A stretch of 64,000 bases of DNA. It comes from Agromyces aurantiacus (GTDB taxonomy: Bacteria; Actinomycetota; Actinomycetes; Actinomycetales; Microbacteriaceae). Positions 28,049-37,128 of the stretch are shown here, piece by piece. The notes beneath the pieces were generated by a model. It worked only from the letters and a program-made list of their open reading frames with translations, did not search any database and was not told the DNA's origin. The stretch spans positions 744,001 to 808,000 of the forward strand of contig NZ_JAFBBW010000001.1 of the NCBI RefSeq assembly GCF_016907355.1. Direction: 5' to 3'. Made by a program: the position numbers and the translations under genes. Numbering within the stretch: position 1 is the stretch's first letter; every line of letters starts with the position of its first letter.

Positions 28049-29428
28049 GTGACGAGGAACAAGTTGCGCCTGGCCATCATTGGGGCCGGCCCCGCCGGCA
28101 TCTACGCCGCCGACATCCTGCTGAAGTCCGAGCGCCACTTCGACGTCTCGATCGACCTGTTCGACCACCTGCCTGCGCCATACGGCCTCGTCCGCTACGG
28201 CGTCGCGCCCGACCATCCGCGCATCAAGGGCATCATCACCGCGCTGCGCGAGGTGCTCGATCGCGGTGACATCCGCATCTTCGGCAACGTGCGGTTCGGC
28301 GAGGACCTCACGCTCGACGACCTGAAGCGCCACTACAACGCCGTCATCTTCGCGACCGGCGCCGTGCGCGACGCCTCGCTGAACATCCCCGGCATCGACC
28401 TCGAGGGTTCGTACGGCGCCGCCGACTTCGTCAGCTGGTACGACGGCCACCCCGACTACCCGCGCGAGTGGCCGCTCGAGGCGCAGTCGGTCGCAGTCAT
28501 CGGCAACGGCAACGTCGCGCTCGACGTCTCGCGGATCCTCGCGAAGCACCCCGAGGACCTGCTGCCCACCGAGATCCCCGCGAACGTGTACGAGGGGCTG
28601 CAACGCTCGCCCGTCACCGACGTGCACGTGTTCGGCCGCCGCGGCCCGACCTCGGTGAAGTTCACGCCGCTCGAACTGCGCGAGCTCGGCGAGCTGCGCG
28701 ACGTCGACATGATCGTCCACGACGAGGACTTCGACTACGACGACGCGGCACGCGCCGCCGTCGCCGGCAACAAGCAGGTGCTCGTCATCGACAAGGTGCT
28801 GCAGCAGTGGCGGCAGCGTGAGGTGGGGTCGGCGTCGCGCCGGCTGCACCTGCACTTCTTCGCCAAGCCCGTCGAGGTCGTCGGCGACGAGCACGGCCAG
28901 GTCGCCGCGTTCCGCTGGGAGCGCACCGCGCCCGACGGCGAGGGCGGGGTCGTGGGCACCGGCGAGATCCGCGAGATCCCGGTGCAGGCGCTCTACCGCG
29001 CCGTCGGCTACTACGGCTCGCCGCTGCCCGGCATCCCGTTCGACAAGCGGCTCGGCGTCATCCCGAACCACGAGGGCCAGGTGCTGATCCGCGACAAGGA
29101 GTCGGGCAAGTCGCGCCAGATGTACGGCGTCTACTGCACCGGCTGGATCAAGCGCGGCCCCGTCGGCCTCATCGGCCACACCAAGTCCGACGCGATGGAG
29201 ACGATCAAGCACGTCATCAACGACCTCGGCAACTGGTGGCGGCCCGAGTCGCCCTCCGAGGAGTCGGTCGTGGAGCTGCTCGAGTCCCGCGGCATCCGCT
29301 GGACCGACCTCGACGGATGGCACCGCCTCGACGAGCACGAGCAGGCGCTCGGCGCCGCCGAGGAGCGCGCGCGCATCAAGGTCGTGCCCCGCGACGAGAT
29401 GGTCTCGATCTCGCGCGGCGAGGTGTAG
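28049..29428 (+). CDS. fprA: Ferredoxin-NADP(+) reductase, FprA/adrenodoxin reductase type
   Basis: A 459-residue FAD flavoprotein that moves electrons between NADPH and ferredoxin. The N-terminal FAD site is LAIIGAGPAGIYAADILL, the NADP site is VAVIGNGNVALDVSRIL, and GRRGPTSVKFTPLELRELG and YCTGWIKRGPVGLIGHTKSD are family hallmarks. GTG 28049 follows ACAGGAGGAC at good spacing, unlike its leaderless neighbours. The gene follows the prenyl synthase by 27 nt and may be co-transcribed with it. Its ferredoxin partner is not in this window. Confidence 0.93.
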   Translation: MTRNKLRLAIIGAGPAGIYAADILLKSERHFDVSIDLFDHLPAPYGLVRYGVAPDHPRIKGIITALREVLDRGDIRIFGNVRFGEDLTLDDLKRHYNAVIFATGAVRDASLNIPGIDLEGSYGAADFVSWYDGHPDYPREWPLEAQSVAVIGNGNVALDVSRILAKHPEDLLPTEIPANVYEGLQRSPVTDVHVFGRRGPTSVKFTPLELRELGELRDVDMIVHDEDFDYDDAARAAVAGNKQVLVIDKVLQQWRQREVGSASRRLHLHFFAKPVEVVGDEHGQVAAFRWERTAPDGEGGVVGTGEIREIPVQALYRAVGYYGSPLPGIPFDKRLGVIPNHEGQVLIRDKESGKSRQMYGVYCTGWIKRGPVGLIGHTKSDAMETIKHVINDLGNWWRPESPSEESVVELLESRGIRWTDLDGWHRLDEHEQALGAAEERARIKVVPRDEMVSISRGEV

Positions 29429-29477
29429 TTCCGAACGTCGGGTTGACGCCCCTCGGTGCGATGTCCTGGCGTCGGAG

Positions 29478-29798
29478 TCAGGACTCGCGTCCGACCGGCG
29501 GCTCGCCGACGAACTCGTGCGCTTCGCGCGCGAGTTCCGACCAGAGCTCGCGATCGGCGACACGCACCCACGTGCGGCTGTCGCCGCCTCGCGTCGAGTG
29601 GAACGGTTCGACGATGCCGCGCTGCTGCAGGTCCGACGACCGCCCCGCCGGCAGGTCGACCACGAGCTGGCCACCGTCGAGGAACGCGAACAGCCTGCCC
29701 TTGACGAGCAGCCCGTCAGGCGTGGCATCCACGTCGAAATCGGCATCCTCGAGCAGTTCGTTCGCCACGGCGTCGTAGGTCGACTGCACGTCATCCAT
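29478..29798 (-). CDS. Conserved hypothetical protein, TfoX-like pattern
   Basis: A 106-residue small soluble protein. The central pattern (GLLVKGRLFAFLDGGQLVVD, then LPAGRSSDLQQRG and a final TWVRV) resembles the TfoX N-terminal/YjbR-like fold seen in many actinobacterial proteins of unknown role; this is a pattern match only. ATG 29798 is preceded by a weak GGGGGAT. It stands alone, convergent with fprA. Confidence 0.65.
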   Translation of the reverse strand: MDDVQSTYDAVANELLEDADFDVDATPDGLLVKGRLFAFLDGGQLVVDLPAGRSSDLQQRGIVEPFHSTRGGDSRTWVRVADRELWSELAREAHEFVGEPPVGRES

Positions 29799-29906
29799 GT
29801 CATCCCCCTGTCACTGCCTTCGCGGGGAGCCTACGCCGGGTCCGCGTCGCGCGCAGCGCTCCGCTGGTACCGAGCCCGACGGGCCTGTCGTCGCGTGCCC
29901 GGCCGA

Positions 29907-29912
29907 TATGCT
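29907..29912 (+). promoter_or_regulatory. Leaderless -10 box of the prepilin peptidase gene
   Basis: TATGCT with 7 nt to the ATG at 29920. It supports that start over the upstream in-frame starts. Confidence 0.5.
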
Positions 29913-29919
29913 CCCCACC

Positions 29920-30579
29920 ATGCCCCTCGCCCCCGTCCTCCTCACCCTGGGCGCAGCGATCGTCGGCGCCGTGCTCGGCTGGTGGCCCCTCGCCGACTGG
30001 GCCGACCGCAACATCCGCACTCCAGCTGACGAGCGGATGTCACTGCGCCGCCTGCGCGCGTGGTCGGCCGCCGCGACCGCGGCGGGCTTCGGCGCCGTGA
30101 CGTGGCGATTCGGCCTCGACCCCGTGCTGCCGGCGCTGCTCGCGGTCGTCGCGACGGGGGTGGTCCTCTCGATCGTCGACCTCACCGAGCACCGGCTTCC
30201 GAACGCGGTGATCCTCCCGACGCTCGCCGCGGTCGCGGTGCTGCTCGTGCTCGCCTCAGCGCTCACGGGGGAGTGGATGCGCCTGCTCTGGGCGCTCGCC
30301 GGGGGTGCGGCGATGTTCGCGTTCTACTTCGTGCTCGCGCTGATCGCGCCGGCGGGCATGGGCATGGGCGACGTGAAGTTCGCGGCGCCGCTGGGACTGG
30401 TGCTCGGATGGTTCGGCTGGAGCGTGTGGCTCGTCGGGCTGATGGCCGGGTTCGTGGTCGGCGGGCTCGTCGGGCTCGTCGCCCTCGCGCTGCGACGCGT
30501 GACGCTGAAGGGGTCGATCCCGTTCGGTCCGTCGATGCTGGCGGGTGCCGTCGCAGTCATTCTCGTGCTCGGAGCCTGA
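29920..30579 (+). CDS. Type IV prepilin peptidase (A24 family)
   Basis: Aspartic membrane protease that removes the leader of the Flp pilin and of TadE-like pseudopilins. The 219-residue protein has about six membrane helices. The two catalytic aspartates are Asp87 (SIVDLTEHRLPN) and Asp151 (GMGMGDVKF). The N-terminal Cys-rich methyltransferase domain of Gram-negative PilD is absent, as in TadV/CpaA-type enzymes. It stands 264 nt upstream of the pilin gene and is probably transcribed separately from its own leaderless promoter. Confidence 0.9.
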   Translation: MPLAPVLLTLGAAIVGAVLGWWPLADWADRNIRTPADERMSLRRLRAWSAAATAAGFGAVTWRFGLDPVLPALLAVVATGVVLSIVDLTEHRLPNAVILPTLAAVAVLLVLASALTGEWMRLLWALAGGAAMFAFYFVLALIAPAGMGMGDVKFAAPLGLVLGWFGWSVWLVGLMAGFVVGGLVGLVALALRRVTLKGSIPFGPSMLAGAVAVILVLGA

Positions 30580-30626
30580 CCCCCAGAACGGGGGCCGGTT
30601 CCAGGCTCCCGGCGCGGGAAACGCCG

Positions 30627-30710
30627 TGTCCCCCTGTTGGAGGACTGCTGTCCCCCGGAAGTGCGAACCATAGCAGCGCATTCATCACGTTCTGATCACG
30701 TCTGTCCCCC
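30627..30710 (+). promoter_or_regulatory. TGTCCCCC direct repeats upstream of flp
   Basis: TGTCCCCC occurs at 30627-30634, 30649-30656 and 30703-30710. The first two start 22 nt apart (two helical turns) and the third 54 nt further on (about five turns). An imperfect direct repeat ATCACGT(T)CTG lies at 30684-30704. This 264-nt gap has no gene and most likely holds the control region of the Tad operon; no convincing -35/-10 pair could be fixed. Confidence 0.5.
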
Positions 30711-30843
30711 AGCGTGACCCCAATGCGAGGGGACCCCGAAGTGGGGCGTGGCCGTGGATTCTGTTCCGCCGATAACGTTCACTGGCCGCTTGCGCCCGTG
30801 GGCGGCACCCCTACTTTCGTTCCATACCCGAAGGGTGTCTCCC

Positions 30844-31029
30844 ATGCTCAAGCTCTACACGAAGGCTCAGGCCCGTCTCGCTCAGCTCCGCGAGGAGGAG
30901 GCCGGGAACGCGGCCGAGTACGGCCTCATCATCGCGATCGTCGCTCTTGGCATCGTCGTCGGCCTCGGCGCTCTCGCGCTGGCCCTGAACGGCATGTTCG
31001 GCGACGTCGCCACCGAGCTCGGCCAGTAG
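30844..31029 (+). CDS. flp: Flp-type pilin
   Basis: Major subunit of the Tad (Flp) pilus. The 61-residue prepilin has a charged leader, the processing motif GNAAEYGLIIAIVALGI (cleavage after the Gly, Glu at mature position 5, then Tyr), one hydrophobic helix and a short polar end. ATG 30844 lies downstream of GAAGGG. It is the first gene of the Tad cluster and is followed by a strong hairpin that may let pilin be made in excess of the assembly proteins. Confidence 0.93.
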   Translation: MLKLYTKAQARLAQLREEEAGNAAEYGLIIAIVALGIVVGLGALALALNGMFGDVATELGQ

Positions 31030-31042
31030 CAAGTTAAGCGGA

Positions 31043-31069
31043 GCGGACCCCGGTGACGCCGGGGTCCGC
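31043..31069 (+). terminator. Hairpin between flp and tadE
   Basis: Perfect 11-bp stem (GCGGACCCCGG and complement) with a 5-nt loop and no T-tract, 13 nt after the flp stop. It may act as a partial terminator or 3' stabiliser so that pilin mRNA exceeds that of the downstream genes. Confidence 0.65.
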
Positions 31070-31098
31070 ATCGCCGTTCTCGGCGTGAGGGAGTGGAG

Positions 31099-31479
31099 AT
31101 GGGTCTCAGGCGTGGCGACCGAGGCGCTTCCGCAGTGGAGTTCGCTCTGATCATCCCAGCCCTCCTGCTGCTGGTGCTCGGGGTCATGGAGTTCAGCAGA
31201 CTGTACAACGTTCAAATCTCGCTTTCGAACGCCGCCAGGTCGGCTGCCCGTGTGATGGCGATCGCCAATGATGCAGGTACGGCTGTCGACGCAGGTATCG
31301 ATTCAGCTCCCTCGCTCAATCCCGCTTTGTCGGGCGGCAATTTCGGCTTTAGCCCCGGAACCTGCGCCTCGGGTGCGGTGATGTCCGTGACGGTCACCTA
31401 CACAACCACTCTGCTCACCGGGGCGTTCGGCCCCTCCCTCACCCTCCAGGGAAAGGCGGCCACGCCATGCGGCGGCTGA
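31099..31479 (+). CDS. tadE: TadE-like pseudopilin
   Basis: A 126-residue minor pilin-like protein. After a basic leader, DRGASAVEFALIIPALLLLV is the TadE signature, which has a prepilin-type cleavage site and Glu5, followed by a single helix and an extracellular part with two cysteines. ATG 31099 is preceded by GAGGGAG. It overlaps the next gene by 13 nt. The G+C content is visibly lower than that of the metabolic genes around the locus. Confidence 0.85.
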   Translation: MGLRRGDRGASAVEFALIIPALLLLVLGVMEFSRLYNVQISLSNAARSAARVMAIANDAGTAVDAGIDSAPSLNPALSGGNFGFSPGTCASGAVMSVTVTYTTTLLTGAFGPSLTLQGKAATPCGG

Positions 31480-32444
31480 TTCGACGACTGCGATCCGATC
31501 GCGGGGCTACGGCGGTCACGTTTGGTTTGCTGCTGATTCCGTTGCTCGGATTCGGAGGTATAGCAGTCGATGTCGGAGCCCTTTACGCTGAGAAGGCTGA
31601 GCTCCAGAACGGCGCTGACGCTGCCGCGTTGAAGGTCGCGATCGCATGCGCCAAGGATGAGGCGGCGACCTCCTGTCTTTCCGCGAACCCAACGGACATT
31701 GCCGGCGCCAACGACTCGAGTGACGGTACCGAGGATGTCGAGTCCGTCGCAGTGGACACGGCAGCGAACACGGTAACCGTCACCACGAATACGGAAGACA
31801 TCGGCGTTCGCCACCCTCTTGCATCGATGATTCCCGGCATTGGCGATTCGACAGTTGTAAAGGCGGTCGGCGCCGCCGAGTGGGGTCAGCCGGTGCGCGG
31901 AACAACGCTTGCGCTGGCGATCGGGTACTGCGAGTTCGCCGATCACCCTCCTCAGGAGGGCGTCGCAAACCCGACCAAGATCCTCGTCCAGTACAACACC
32001 GGTACTCGGAGGAACTGTCCCGGAGCATTCGCTCCGGGAGGATTCGGCTGGCTTCCCTCGATCGACTGCTCGATCGAGATCGATGTGACGAACCCATGGG
32101 TGATGAGTAAGCCGGGTAACAGCACGTCAGGCACTGGATGCAGCGACGCCTACCTCGCCGAGCTCAGAGCGCACGGCGACACCGTGTTCATCCCCATTTA
32201 TGACGACTTCCGGGGCAGTGGTTCGAACGTGGAGTTCCACATCCAGCAATTCGCGGCATTCAAGATCACCGGCTTCAAGCTCAGCGGTGGTAATGCCTAC
32301 ACCGACCCGGGTGCTCCGAGTTGCACCGGTAGCTGCCGGGGGATTCAGGGCTACTTCATGAAGTTCGTGTCGATCGACGACGCGTTCGAATTGGGCGACG
32401 GCGTCGTGAACGGCGCAGCCATCGTTCGCCAGATCCTTCCCTGA
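31467..32444 (+). CDS. tadG: TadG-like pilus-associated protein
   Basis: A 325-residue protein with the TadG-type N-terminus (DRGATAVTFGLLLIPLLGFGG, one membrane helix, then VDVGALYAEKAELQNGADAA) followed by a long extracellular region with several cysteine pairs (CAKDEAATSC, CTGSCRG). It probably stabilises or tips the Tad pilus. There is no clear von Willebrand A domain, which longer TadG proteins have. Base composition and codon use are less GC-biased than in the flanking chromosome. Confidence 0.8.
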   Translation: MRRLIRRLRSDRGATAVTFGLLLIPLLGFGGIAVDVGALYAEKAELQNGADAAALKVAIACAKDEAATSCLSANPTDIAGANDSSDGTEDVESVAVDTAANTVTVTTNTEDIGVRHPLASMIPGIGDSTVVKAVGAAEWGQPVRGTTLALAIGYCEFADHPPQEGVANPTKILVQYNTGTRRNCPGAFAPGGFGWLPSIDCSIEIDVTNPWVMSKPGNSTSGTGCSDAYLAELRAHGDTVFIPIYDDFRGSGSNVEFHIQQFAAFKITGFKLSGGNAYTDPGAPSCTGSCRGIQGYFMKFVSIDDAFELGDGVVNGAAIVRQILP

Positions 32445-32502
32445 AGCTGAAACGACCAACCTCCGGCGGTACGCCGAACTCCCTACAGAAAGGCGTCTCT
32501 AG

Positions 32503-33249
32503 GTGATCAGGATCATCGGTGCGATCGTTGCGATCCTTCTCGCCGTGGGCGGCGGGTTCGCTCTCTTCCTCTACGTTCAGAGCGCCGATAAGCGTGCCGC
32601 TGAAGGAGCGGAGTTCCAGCAGGTCTTCGTCGTGAAAGAGGCGGTTCCCAAGGGAACGGCAGGCGAGGCAGTTCAAGACTTCATCGAAGTGGACGAGCTT
32701 CCCGCGATTGCCATCCAGCCCGACATCGTCACCGACCTCGCCGATCTCAAAGGACTAGTCACGAACGCCGAACTCCTGCCGGGTGAGCAACTCCTTCAGG
32801 CCCGTTTCTCATCGCCGGAGGACCTGGCGGCCGACGGTGAGGTTGTGATCCCGGATGGGTATCAGGAGATCACTCTCGCACTCCCAGTGGAACGAGTGGT
32901 CGGTGGTGAAGTACGGCCGGGCGACTCCGTGGGCATCGTGCTTTCCACGAACACTAGAAGCATTGCCGCCAACGACCAGACGGCGCAGAGCCAGTTCATC
33001 TACAACGGCGTGCTCGTGACCCGGGTCACGGCAGGTCGAACGCTCACGAGCGGCGATTCCGCCGACGAGAACCGCGAGGTGAGTGCATTCCTCGTCACGC
33101 TCGCGGTCACCGCTTCGCAGGCGGAGAAGCTTGCCTACGGCGCCGAGCAGCAGGAGGACAACAACGGCGGAATCTGGCTGACGCTGCAGCCCGAGGGTGT
33201 CGACACCAACGGATCCACGAATCGCAGCGGAGAGAACATCTTCCAGTGA
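32503..33249 (+). CDS. cpaB: Flp pilus assembly protein RcpC/CpaB
   Basis: A 248-residue pilus biogenesis protein with one N-terminal membrane helix and SAF/CpaB-type beta domains (VFVVKEAVPKGTAGEAVQDF, LLPGEQLLQARF, ITLALPVERVVGGEVRPGD). CpaB/RcpC proteins act in the envelope part of Tad secretion. Because actinobacteria lack an outer-membrane secretin, its partner here is unknown. GTG 32503 follows AGAAAGG. The stop overlaps the GTG of the next gene, so they are coupled. Confidence 0.85.
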   Translation: MIRIIGAIVAILLAVGGGFALFLYVQSADKRAAEGAEFQQVFVVKEAVPKGTAGEAVQDFIEVDELPAIAIQPDIVTDLADLKGLVTNAELLPGEQLLQARFSSPEDLAADGEVVIPDGYQEITLALPVERVVGGEVRPGDSVGIVLSTNTRSIAANDQTAQSQFIYNGVLVTRVTAGRTLTSGDSADENREVSAFLVTLAVTASQAEKLAYGAEQQEDNNGGIWLTLQPEGVDTNGSTNRSGENIFQ

Positions 33250-34628
33250 CCCGGTACCTGCTGGTCAGTCGGAGCGCGGAGTACGAGTCGCGTCTCCGAC
33301 GGCTGCTGCGCGGGCGGCTGCAGACCGTCCCCGGTGAGTACGTCACCTTCGGACCGGATTCGGTGGTCGGCCAGGTCGAGCGGGCGCCGAGGATCGCGTT
33401 GCTGGGTCCTCTGCTGAGCTACGAGGAGACGAAGGCGCTGACGGCGCTCTTGGGGGAGAAGTACGCCGGGATCGGACTGATCGTGGTGCGCGAGCAGCGA
33501 TCGGACCTGGAGGACTGGGTCGATGGCATGGAGATCCACGCCGTCCTGAGCCCGGAAGCTTCCGACTCGACGACGGAAAGCCTTCTTGCGCGACTCGACG
33601 ACTGGCTGACCACGTCGGGCAGGCTTCCTCCGGTTTCCGACGACGATCTGGCGGCCGAGGCCCGGGGCGACGATGTCGCCAGAGTGTTCGAGCTCCTCAC
33701 TCCGGGGTTCGCTCCAGACCCGAGCGGTGCCCCCGACGTTGAGCGCGTCGAGGCCGAGAGCGCGGAAACGGCCGTCGAGGAGACACCAGCCGCTGAGTCG
33801 TCCGATGCGGTCGAGTCTGCCGAGCAGGAATGGGTGCTGCCGCCGATCGCCGAGGGCGTGAGGTCGGAGATCATCGTCGTCGCCGCCCCCAAGGGCGGAC
33901 AAGGGAAGACGACCACCGCGGTGAACCTCTCGGCGGGATTGGCAGAGATCCACCCGAATTCGGTGGTCCTCGTCGACGCTGACGTCCAGTTCGGAGATAT
34001 TGCGAACGCCCTCGATCTCCGGCCGCAATACTCGCTGGCGGACGTCGTCGGGGTAGGAAACGACGAGGTCGCCATGAAGGCGCTCCTCACCCGTCACGAC
34101 GATGACTTCTTCGTTGTCGCCGCGCCGCCCTCCCCCGAGTTGGCGGATCAGATCCCGCCCGACGCGCTCGCACAGCTTCTCCGTCGCCTCGCGACCATGT
34201 TCAGGTATGTCGTCGTCGACACCACGCCGGGCTTGGGCGAGCACACTCTCGTCTCGCTCGAGCAGGCCACCGACGGTGTCTTCCTGACGAACATGACCGT
34301 TCCCAGCTTGCGCGCACTGCGCAAGGAGTTCGAACTGCTGGTCGCGTTGGGCATGGTGCCGGGCAATCGACACGTCGTGCTCAACTTCGTCGAGAAGAGC
34401 ACTGGCATTCTTCCGAAGGACGCCGAGCGCATCCTCGGGGCGCCGGTCGACGTCGAAGTGCCGCGCTCACTCGGGGTCATCCACGCCTCGAACGCCGGTG
34501 TGCCGCTCATTCACCACGACGTTCGCGACCCGGCGGCGAGAGCAATCCGCGCGGTGGTCCAGCGCATCGAACCCGAGGCAGTACCCACCCGCAAGCGAAT
34601 CCACAGGAAAGCGAGGGCGGCCCAATGA
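33246..34628 (+). CDS. tadZ: TadZ/CpaE-like localisation ATPase
   Basis: A 460-residue ParA/MinD-superfamily protein that places the Tad apparatus. The N-terminal response-regulator-like half (about 1-120) is followed by an acidic Ala/Glu linker and the P-loop domain with the deviant Walker A PKGGQGKTTTAV (Lys221), a VLVDADVQFG switch region and VVDTTPGLGEHT. The GTG start overlaps the preceding stop by 4 nt, and its own stop overlaps tadA, so translation is coupled through the operon. Confidence 0.88.
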   Translation: MTRYLLVSRSAEYESRLRRLLRGRLQTVPGEYVTFGPDSVVGQVERAPRIALLGPLLSYEETKALTALLGEKYAGIGLIVVREQRSDLEDWVDGMEIHAVLSPEASDSTTESLLARLDDWLTTSGRLPPVSDDDLAAEARGDDVARVFELLTPGFAPDPSGAPDVERVEAESAETAVEETPAAESSDAVESAEQEWVLPPIAEGVRSEIIVVAAPKGGQGKTTTAVNLSAGLAEIHPNSVVLVDADVQFGDIANALDLRPQYSLADVVGVGNDEVAMKALLTRHDDDFFVVAAPPSPELADQIPPDALAQLLRRLATMFRYVVVDTTPGLGEHTLVSLEQATDGVFLTNMTVPSLRALRKEFELLVALGMVPGNRHVVLNFVEKSTGILPKDAERILGAPVDVEVPRSLGVIHASNAGVPLIHHDVRDPAARAIRAVVQRIEPEAVPTRKRIHRKARAAQ

Positions 34629-36178
34629 GCCTGAGCGATCGACTCGAACGTGCGCGAGGCGCACACCGAAGCGCCGGCGTCGAGTACCCCGAGCAGGTGC
34701 CGCCGCTCGACGCGACCGACCCGTTGCTCCCTGCCCCATCCGATGGCGAGTCGGCGGCGCCCGAGAGCGACGCCCGCCTGTCGGAGGATGGCGCTGTTGA
34801 GACGCCGGCCGCCGCCGAGTCGGAGGAGCACACCAGCACCTGGTCTGCGCTTGCGGGCGAAATGCCCGAGCCGCATGCCGCCGATCCGCTCACCGATCTC
34901 AAGGAGCGCGCGGCGGAGGAGCTCTTCCGCCGCATCGGAACCCGCCTGAACGATCCGACGCTCACCGAGGACCGACTCCACGCGTTGGCGCGGGAAGAAC
35001 TGAGCTTCATCGTGGAAGCGGAGCAGGTCGCCCTCACCACCGCTGAGCGCAACAGGCTCATCACCGAGATCGGAGCCGACGTGCTCGGGTTCGGCCCGCT
35101 CGAGCCGTTGCTCGACGATCCGGCCATCTCGGAGATCATGGTCAACCGGTTCGACCAGATCTTCGTCGAGCGCAACGGTCGGCTGTACGAGTCGCGGAGC
35201 AAGTTCACCGGCGAGCCGCAGCTCCGTCGCGTGATCGAGCGCATCGTCTCGCGTGTTGGTCGTCGCATCGACGAGTCCTCGCCGCTCGTCGACGCCCGAC
35301 TCGCCGACGGCTCGCGCGTGAATGCGATCATCCCGCCGCTGGCGGTGGACGGCTCATCGCTGACCATTCGAAAGTTCTCTCGCACTCCGTACAAGGTCGA
35401 GGATCTCATCGGGTTCGATACGCTCACGCGTGAGATGGCGACGCTCCTCGATGCAGCCGTGCGCGCCAAGCTCAACATTCTCGTGTCGGGCGGTACCGGC
35501 ACCGGTAAGACCACGTTGCTCAACGTGTTGTCGGCCTTCATCCCGAACGACGAGCGAATCATCACCATCGAGGATGCCGTCGAGCTCCAGCTTCAGCAGG
35601 AGCACGTCGTTCGATTGGAGTCGCGCCCAGCGAACATCGAAGGCCGAGGCGAGATCACGATCCGCGATCTGGTTCGGAATTCGCTGCGCATGCGTCCCGA
35701 TCGCATCGTCATCGGCGAGGTGCGTGGTGGTGAGAGCCTCGACATGCTCCAGGCGATGAACACCGGTCATGAGGGCTCGATCTCGACGATTCACGCCAAT
35801 TCTCCTCGTGACGCCCTTGCGCGCCTCGAGACGCTGGTGCTCATGGCCGGGATGGATCTGCCGCTTCGAGCGATCCGCGAGCAGATCGCATCGGCGATCG
35901 ACGTCGTGGTCCAGATCTCCCGCCTCCGCGACGGCACGCGCAGGGTGGTCAGCGTCACCGAGGTGCAGGGCATGGAGGGCGAGATCATCACGCTGCAGGA
36001 CGCCTACTCGTTCGACTTCGCTGCAGGTGTCGACTCCGATGGCCGGTTCCGTGGGCATGCCATCCCGACCGGTGTGCGTCCGCGATTCGTGGATCGCTTC
36101 GAGGAACTGGGGATCGCCGTTCCGGCCACCATCTTCCGGTACCAGCCACGCGGCTACGGCATCGGGGAGATCGGATGA
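34625..36178 (+). CDS. tadA: Tad secretion ATPase TadA/CpaF
   Basis: Hexameric motor ATPase of the Tad pilus (type II/IV secretion ATPase family). The 517-residue protein has a variable acidic N-terminus (about 1-90), the N-terminal domain, then Walker [11 protein letters not shown] (Lys295), an Asp box around IEDAVELQ, Walker [12 protein letters not shown] and the His box [14 protein letters not shown]. It overlaps tadZ and tadB by 4 nt each. All catalytic segments are intact. Confidence 0.95.
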   Translation: MSLSDRLERARGAHRSAGVEYPEQVPPLDATDPLLPAPSDGESAAPESDARLSEDGAVETPAAAESEEHTSTWSALAGEMPEPHAADPLTDLKERAAEELFRRIGTRLNDPTLTEDRLHALAREELSFIVEAEQVALTTAERNRLITEIGADVLGFGPLEPLLDDPAISEIMVNRFDQIFVERNGRLYESRSKFTGEPQLRRVIERIVSRVGRRIDESSPLVDARLADGSRVNAIIPPLAVDGSSLTIRKFSRTPYKVEDLIGFDTLTREMATLLDAAVRAKLNILVSGGTGTGKTTLLNVLSAFIPNDERIITIEDAVELQLQQEHVVRLESRPANIEGRGEITIRDLVRNSLRMRPDRIVIGEVRGGESLDMLQAMNTGHEGSISTIHANSPRDALARLETLVLMAGMDLPLRAIREQIASAIDVVVQISRLRDGTRRVVSVTEVQGMEGEIITLQDAYSFDFAAGVDSDGRFRGHAIPTGVRPRFVDRFEELGIAVPATIFRYQPRGYGIGEIG

Positions 36179-37128
36179 TTCAGCTTCTCGCAATCGGTGT
36201 CGCGTTCGTCCTGCTGGCGCTCCTCGCGCTCGTCCTCCTCGTCCTCTTCCCTCCGCCGAAGCGAGTGGCGATCGAGCGACGCCTTGCGCCGGGCGAGGAG
36301 TACGTGTCTGCGCTGTCGCGCGCGACCGACAAGACGGTGGCGGTCATCGACACGGCGATGGCCCAGCGGAACCGTGGGATGTTCAACGAGGAGCGACTCG
36401 AACTGGCCGGTGTGAAGACCTCGCCGTCGGGCATGGTGCTCGTGACCTTCTCCCTCGCAGCAGTCCTCGCGGTGCTGGGGGTGCTCATCGGCTTCGGATC
36501 GTGGTGGGCGGTGCTGTGGGCCGTCGTGTTCGCGGCGCTGGCTCCGCTGTTCGTGAGCTTGTACCTCACAATTCGCACAAGCCGACGTCGGGCTGCGTTC
36601 GCCGACCAGTTGGATGACACGCTCCAGCTCGTATCGGGGAACCTCCGAGCGGGTCATGGGCTGACCCAGGCACTGGATTCCGTGGCGCGGTACGCCGACC
36701 CGCCCACCACCGAGGAGTTCTCGCGCATCGTCAACGAGACGAGGATCGGCCGCGACTTGGGCGATGCGCTTGCGAGCACCGCCTTCCGGATGCGTTCCGA
36801 CGACTTCAATTGGGCCGCCCAAGCGATCGATATCAATCGCGAGACCGGTGGCAACCTGTCGGAGACCCTCCAGCGCACCGCGGCCACGATCCGTGAGCGC
36901 AACCAGATCCGGCGACAGGTCAAGGCGCTGAGCGCTGAGGGGCGCCTCTCCGCAATCATCCTGATCGCACTGCCGATCGGCGTGTTCCTCGGCGTCCTGC
37001 TCCTGCAGCCGGCGTACCTCGCGCCGTTCTTCGAGAACATCTTCGGCTGGATCGCGATGGCGACGGCCGTCGTGCTCATGGCGATAGGTACGGTCTGGAT
37101 GCTGTTCGCAGTCAGGGTGAAGTTCTAG
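36175..37128 (+). CDS. tadB: Tad pilus inner-membrane protein TadB
   Basis: A 317-residue polytopic protein of the type II secretion F family. It has an N-terminal helix, a central pair of helices (about 80-125), a conserved cytoplasmic F domain (LVSGNLRAGHGLTQALDSV and TGGNLSETLQRTAATIRER) and C-terminal helices. With TadC it forms the membrane platform on which TadA acts. It overlaps tadA by 4 nt and abuts tadC. Confidence 0.92.
   Translation: MIQLLAIGVAFVLLALLALVLLVLFPPPKRVAIERRLAPGEEYVSALSRATDKTVAVIDTAMAQRNRGMFNEERLELAGVKTSPSGMVLVTFSLAAVLAVLGVLIGFGSWWAVLWAVVFAALAPLFVSLYLTIRTSRRRAAFADQLDDTLQLVSGNLRAGHGLTQALDSVARYADPPTTEEFSRIVNETRIGRDLGDALASTAFRMRSDDFNWAAQAIDINRETGGNLSETLQRTAATIRERNQIRRQVKALSAEGRLSAIILIALPIGVFLGVLLLQPAYLAPFFENIFGWIAMATAVVLMAIGTVWMLFAVRVKF

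Noticed and set aside
26777..29803. A 1008-residue minus-strand frame over prenyl synthase and fprA
   Set aside because: Antisense shadow; the plus-strand genes have clear catalytic motifs.
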